From contig VWPU01003973.1 of NCBI GenBank assembly GCA_013398955.1, positions 25,842-89,841 on the forward strand: a DNA stretch of 64,000 nucleotides. The letters are read 5' to 3'. Each line of letters opens with the position of its first letter. The first letter of the stretch is position 1. Under the pieces are notes generated by a model. The model ran no database searches and was not told where the DNA came from. It saw nothing but the letters and a program-made list of their open reading frames with translations. This document shows positions 60,601 to 64,000 of the stretch, one piece after another. The position numbers and the translations under genes were made by a program. Source of the DNA: Callaeas wilsoni. Taxonomy: Eukaryota > Chordata > Aves > Passeriformes > Callaeidae.

Positions 60601-61149
60601 GCTGCTGGCAACAGATGTTTTGGCAGACTTGGCTGAAGACAACCATTGGATGGTTTAGGTTGTTTTGACTGGCTATAGACGTTGCTCAGAGATAAGAAGG
60701 GAAGTTAAAGCACAAAAAATTTAGTTCTTGCCTATGTGTTACAGCTTATAAATATGTATCTGGAGACTCAGTTGTTAAAAAATATCCAAAATCTCACACT
60801 TCATTTACACCTTAATGATAAAAATGACCATTCTACCTTCTTCTATCAAAGAAACCCTGTAACTACCTGCCTTGGTAAGTGATTCCGAAGTGTATGTAGT
60901 TATTTGTTAATTGAATGCATTTTCGCCTTTTTATAAAAAGATTAATTGGTTACTTCCTCAAGCTTTTGTAACAGCCAAATTTTGATACCATTATAAGGTA
61001 GTTTCCCAGATTGTAGGAAGGATTTATTCACATGAGTTTCAGCTTTCCAAATCTTGAGCCTCTGACTCTTAAGAGGGGAAAAACTATTAGATCAATACAA
61101 AAGAAAGACATTTCAAGAGGACAGACTATGTTGAAAAGAAAGGCCAACG

Positions 61150-61700
61150 GAACTTCACTTAACCTGCTCCTCTCTCTGACTGCCTTTAGGGTAAAGGGGT
61201 TTCTCCTCAAATCCAGCCTGAACACCTACTTTGAAGTTCTGCCCTTTGTCTCTTGTCCTCACAGTGTTCACTCCGGTAAAGAACCTTGGTCCATCCTCTT
61301 GAAAACCTACCTCTGTGTCAGTACTACAGGGGTGCTGTGAGATCTCCTGTCTCTTCTTCAGGCAGAGTAAGTCCTGCCTCCCCAGCCTTCTCTGCACAGG
61401 ATAAGTGCACCAACCCCTAACAACCCTCGTGGCTCTCCACTGAACTTGCTCCAGCAGTTTGTCATGCACTTCCTTTATGGAGGTCAAAACTGAATCCAAT
61501 AGTCTAATATTGTAGTGCTGGGGAGACAGTAATAATTCCTTCTCTCAGCTGACTAGTTGTGCTCCCGGACAGTGCAGGATTCTGTTGGTCCTGGTTGTTG
61601 CCTGTGTGCACATCTGGCTCATTGACAACCAAGAGACCCAGGACCTTTTCTACAGTGCTACCCTTCTGCCTGTCTTCTCATTTGGAGGTCAAAGGAGGTG
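61150..61700 (-). mobile_element. CR1 LINE 3' region, antisense
   Basis: Plus-strand blocks CTTCTTCAGGCAGAGTAAGT, GTGGCTCTCCACTGAACTTG, CTCCAGCAGTTTGTCATGC and CCAGGACCTTTTCTACAGTG correspond to reverse-complement CR1 sequence downstream of the RT core. It is diverged and older than the tails elsewhere. Confidence 0.8.
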
Positions 61701-61867
61701 TGTGCCCTGACAGACAGTGCTGGTACACTGGTAACAAAGACTGGGGAGAAAGCCGAGGTACTAACAACTTCTGTTGTTGCAGTCTTCAATGGTAACTCCT
61801 CTTCCCACATCTCTTGAGTGGATGAAAAGCAGGATGGGGACTGGAGGAGCAAAGTCTCTCCCACTCT

Positions 61868-62228
61868 AAGTAAAGATCAGGTTCATGACCACCTGAAGAA
61901 CTTGAACATACTTAAAGTCTACAGCAGCCAGTGAGATGCATCCCAGAATCCTGAGGGAACCAGCTGATGTAGTTCCCAAACCACTCTCCATGACATTTGA
62001 AAAGTTGTGGCTGTCAGGTGAAGTCTCAGGTGACTGGAAAAGGGAAAACATTGTACCCATCTTTAAAAAGGGTAGAAAGGAGGACTCTGGGAACAACTGA
62101 CCTGTGAGCATCACCTCTGAGCCTGGGAACATCATGGAACAGATCCTGCTGGAAGCTGTGCTAAGGCACGTGGAGGACAGGGATGTGATTTGGGACAGAC
62201 ATCATGGCTTTACCAAGGGCAGAGTTCA
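61868..62228 (+). mobile_element. CR1 LINE RT segment, sense
   Basis: It contains GACTGGAAAAGGGAAAACAT, CCCATCTTTAAAAAGGGTAG, GAACATCATGGAACAGATCC and ATGGCTTTACCAAGGGCAGA. These match the CR1 ORF2 stretch that ends in the HGFTKG motif. The frame has stops, so it is dead. Confidence 0.85.
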
Positions 62229-62234
62229 AGTATG

Positions 62235-62460
62235 ACCCATTAACCCCTATCTGCTGAGCTCAACCACTCAACCAGTTTTTTACCCATCTAGTTGTCCACC
62301 CATGCTGAACCATAATGTTCCCCTTTGGATGCAAGAATACTGTGGGAGACTAACTCATAAACCTTGCTAAGTCAAAGTTACACTGGTGTCCCCTCCTACA
62401 CAGACCTACACATTTGTCATGGAAAGCAATCCAGTTGGTCAGGCACCAGTGACCATTGTC
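62235..62460 (-). mobile_element. CR1 LINE RT segment, antisense continuation
   Basis: Read on the minus strand from 62455, the translation gives CLTNWIAFHDK, later a decayed FDxVSH-type block and TTRWVKNWL: exactly the CR1 ORF2 part that normally follows GFTKG. It is therefore the next piece of the protein, but in opposite orientation to 61868-62228. Confidence 0.75.
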
Positions 62461-63440
62461 AAATCCAATATTGGCTGTTCCTCACTGTCTTCTCCTCCAC
62501 GAGCCCAGAAATGCATTCCAAGAGGCCTTGTGCTATGATTTTTACAAAGACCAAAGCGAGGCTGAGTTTGCGAAAGATGGGACCTATCATTATGTGCTTT
62601 GGCTGATTCATTGTCTTCAGCGGGCACACATCTTCAAACAAAGGTGTTTCACACTGCTTCCCTCTTCTCTATCCTCCTGTGTATCTGGGACTTCATACAG
62701 CTCTGTAGTATCTTAGACATGTTTTCTAAACCATGTTTGGAGAAGCAATTAGAAGTATTTCAAAGCTTATGTATGTAACTACTCACTCTTTTTCCCAATA
62801 CAAAAAGTCATATTATACTTTCTTTGGTCTCTTAATTATTTCTACTGTTTCTCCTTGTGAGGTCAAATCCTTTTGATCATAACTACATTCATATTAACAA
62901 CATGGAAAGGAGACATAAAGTAAGAGTAGTAGAAACTACAAGATGCTAAGACATTTTAGAACTTCATTGTTGGTCTACAGGACAAGAGAATTTATTACAC
63001 GAGAGGTTTATTACACCAGCTTATTACACCTTTCACCAAAATACAGATAAATCGGAGTCAGGAAGAAAAACTTTAACTACCCTTTTCTTTCCTCTCATTG
63101 CTTAATGGAGGTACTTGGATGTTGTTTTGAACAGCTCAGTGGAGATTCTCAATACAAAGCTGAAATCAAGGACCTGGTCAGACATGTTGGGATGCAGACA
63201 GCATACATCTATATACACAAAATCCAAAGTCATAACCTCCTTTCTTGTCCCAACCTACTCCATCCATAATACTTGACCCAATGTAACAAGACGAAGAAAC
63301 AGAGGCATTCCAGAGACTAGCAACATGGAAACATCCAGGTGCGTAAATGTTTTCCAAACTAGCAAGAAGAAGGTTAAGTGAACAAAGGACAAAAAACCCT
63401 GTGCTGTGGAGGAGGGAGACTGCTTGGCAGAACCCCTTAC
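62461..63440. other. Unassigned sequence
   Basis: No gene, RNA or repeat is recognised here. Open frames of 60-86 codons at 62456-62716 have no domain that I can name. Confidence 0.45.
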
Positions 63441-63551
63441 CTTTTCTCATGAAGTCAGAGATGTTGAGCGTAGAAGGCAAAACCTCTGGCAAATCATTTT
63501 GTTCTGCCAATGCATCATCACAAATCTTCCTGAGGTGGAGCTTTGTGTGCT
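63441..63551 (-). CDS. Candidate internal exon of an unidentified gene
   Basis: On the minus strand a 111-base segment is bounded by acceptor CATTTTAG and consensus donor AAAAG|GTAAGG. It is open in one frame as HTKLHLRKICDDALAEQNDL then PEVLPSTLNISDFMRK. Phase is 1 at both ends, so the exon is symmetric. The peptide looks like real helical protein sequence, but I cannot name the family. The open frame extends beyond both splice sites (63178-63600), which weakens the case. No partner exon was found within the window. Confidence 0.35.
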
Positions 63552-63614
63552 CTAAAATGGTATGACAACGAGATAGCAAAACCTTCCATATGAATGTCAT
63601 GGCAAGAAACTGGA

Positions 63615-63945
63615 AGTCTCACCTCTGAGTCCAGAGAAGGGCAACGAAGATGATGAAGGGGCTGGAGCACAAGTCAGCGGCCGAGGGAGATGTGGCTGTT
63701 TAGCCTGGAGAAAAGGATGCTCAGGGATGCACATTAACACTCTCTGCAACTCCCTGAGACGAGGCTGTAGCCGAGGGGGGGGGTCGGTCTCTTCTCCGAG
63801 GCAGCTAGTGACAGGAGAGAGGACATGTTCTCAAGCTGCGCCAGGGGCGGTTTAGGACGGACGCCGGGAGGAGTTTCCTCCCAGGACGCGCGGTTAGACG
63901 CCGGGCCGGGCTGCCCGGGGAGGCGGTGGCGCGGCGCCGCCCGAA
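63615..63945 (+). mobile_element. CR1 LINE 3' region, sense, unusually CpG-rich
   Basis: It begins GAGTCCAGAGAAGGGCAACG, then GGCTGGAGCACAAGTC, GCCTGGAGAAAAGGATGCTC, GTCGGTCTCTTCTCCGAGGC, AGTGACAGGAGAGAGGACA and a GGGCTGCCCGGGGAGGCGGT segment, following CR1 order. From about 63840 the usual AT positions are replaced by CG, so the last 100 bases are CpG-dense. Confidence 0.88.
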
Positions 63946-64000
63946 GCGCCGAAGGACAGGCCGGGCGCGGCGCTGAGGGCGCGGCCAGCAGGGGGCAGCG
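63840..64000. promoter_or_regulatory. CpG-dense block at the window edge
   Basis: Many CpG dinucleotides with GGCGCGGCGCCGCCC-type sequence run off the right edge. It overlaps the end of the CR1 fragment. It could be the start of a CpG island for an unseen gene to the right. Confidence 0.5.
63985..63999 (+). promoter_or_regulatory. CTCF-type core motif
   Basis: CCAGCAGGGGGCAGC fits the CTCF core consensus at every defined position. It sits in the CpG-dense block at the window end. Motif evidence only. Confidence 0.55.

Larger units (their letters stand above)
49330..61149. other. Intergenic region upstream of ACO1
   Basis: About 12 kb without a recognised gene. It contains the LTR-like remnant, the palindromic repeat at 52629, CTCF-type motif at 53416, AT-rich runs at 57000-57060 and 57640-57675, and a GC-richer unassigned block at 56240-56900. 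Open frames up to 134 codons (57179-57583) have no recognisable domain. Confidence 0.5.

Overview
This is a vertebrate nuclear window, almost certainly from a bird. It has long introns, ten CR1 LINE fragments, two endogenous-retrovirus LTRs of a type common in neoavian genomes, and a tRNA-Ile-headed SINE with a CR1-like tail that resembles the SINE described from zebra finch. The two recognised genes are neighbours on the avian Z chromosome and on human 9p. An intact RIG-I gene argues against chicken, which has lost it. A passerine is the best guess. Species and chromosome are inferred, not read directly.

Region 1 (1-12.7 kb, plus strand) holds the last eight coding exons of RIGI (DDX58), the cytosolic sensor of 5'-triphosphate and short double-stranded RNA. 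They run from the helicase insertion domain (Hel2i) through Hel2, the pincer and the zinc-binding C-terminal domain to a stop at 11168. All junctions are GT-AG with matching phases and there is no frameshift. The CARDs and Hel1 lie upstream of the window. The 3'UTR probably ends near 12.7 kb and contains a 67-bp duplication around an inverted arm. RIGI introns hold three CR1 pieces, one of them a roughly 0.9-kb dead reverse-transcriptase segment at 7.5-8.4 kb.

Region 2 (14.9-49 kb, minus strand) holds the complete coding sequence of ACO1 (cytosolic aconitase / IRP1): twenty coding exons, exactly 889 codons plus stop, the same length as human ACO1. The [4Fe-4S] cysteines fall at 437, 503 and 506 and catalytic Ser at 778. 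A noncoding first exon is inferred at the edge of a CpG island at about 48.5-49.3 kb. RIGI and ACO1 are convergent (tail to tail), as in human. ACO1 introns contain CR1 tails, two LTRs in opposite orientation and the SINE.

Region 3 (49.3-64 kb) is mostly intergenic. It holds an LTR-like remnant (49.8-50.2 kb), an overlapping palindrome pair (52.63 kb), a strong CTCF-type motif (53.42 kb), a rearranged CR1 cluster (61.1-62.5 kb), one unidentified exon-like segment on the minus strand (63.44-63.55 kb), and a CpG-dense CR1 tail ending beside another CTCF-type motif at the window edge.

The two genes have no known joint pathway: one is antiviral RNA sensing, the other iron homeostasis. I found no wholly new multi-gene system. 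The most unusual local structures are the alternative-hairpin repeat in the RIGI 3'UTR, the 52.63-kb palindrome and the unidentified exon near the right edge.
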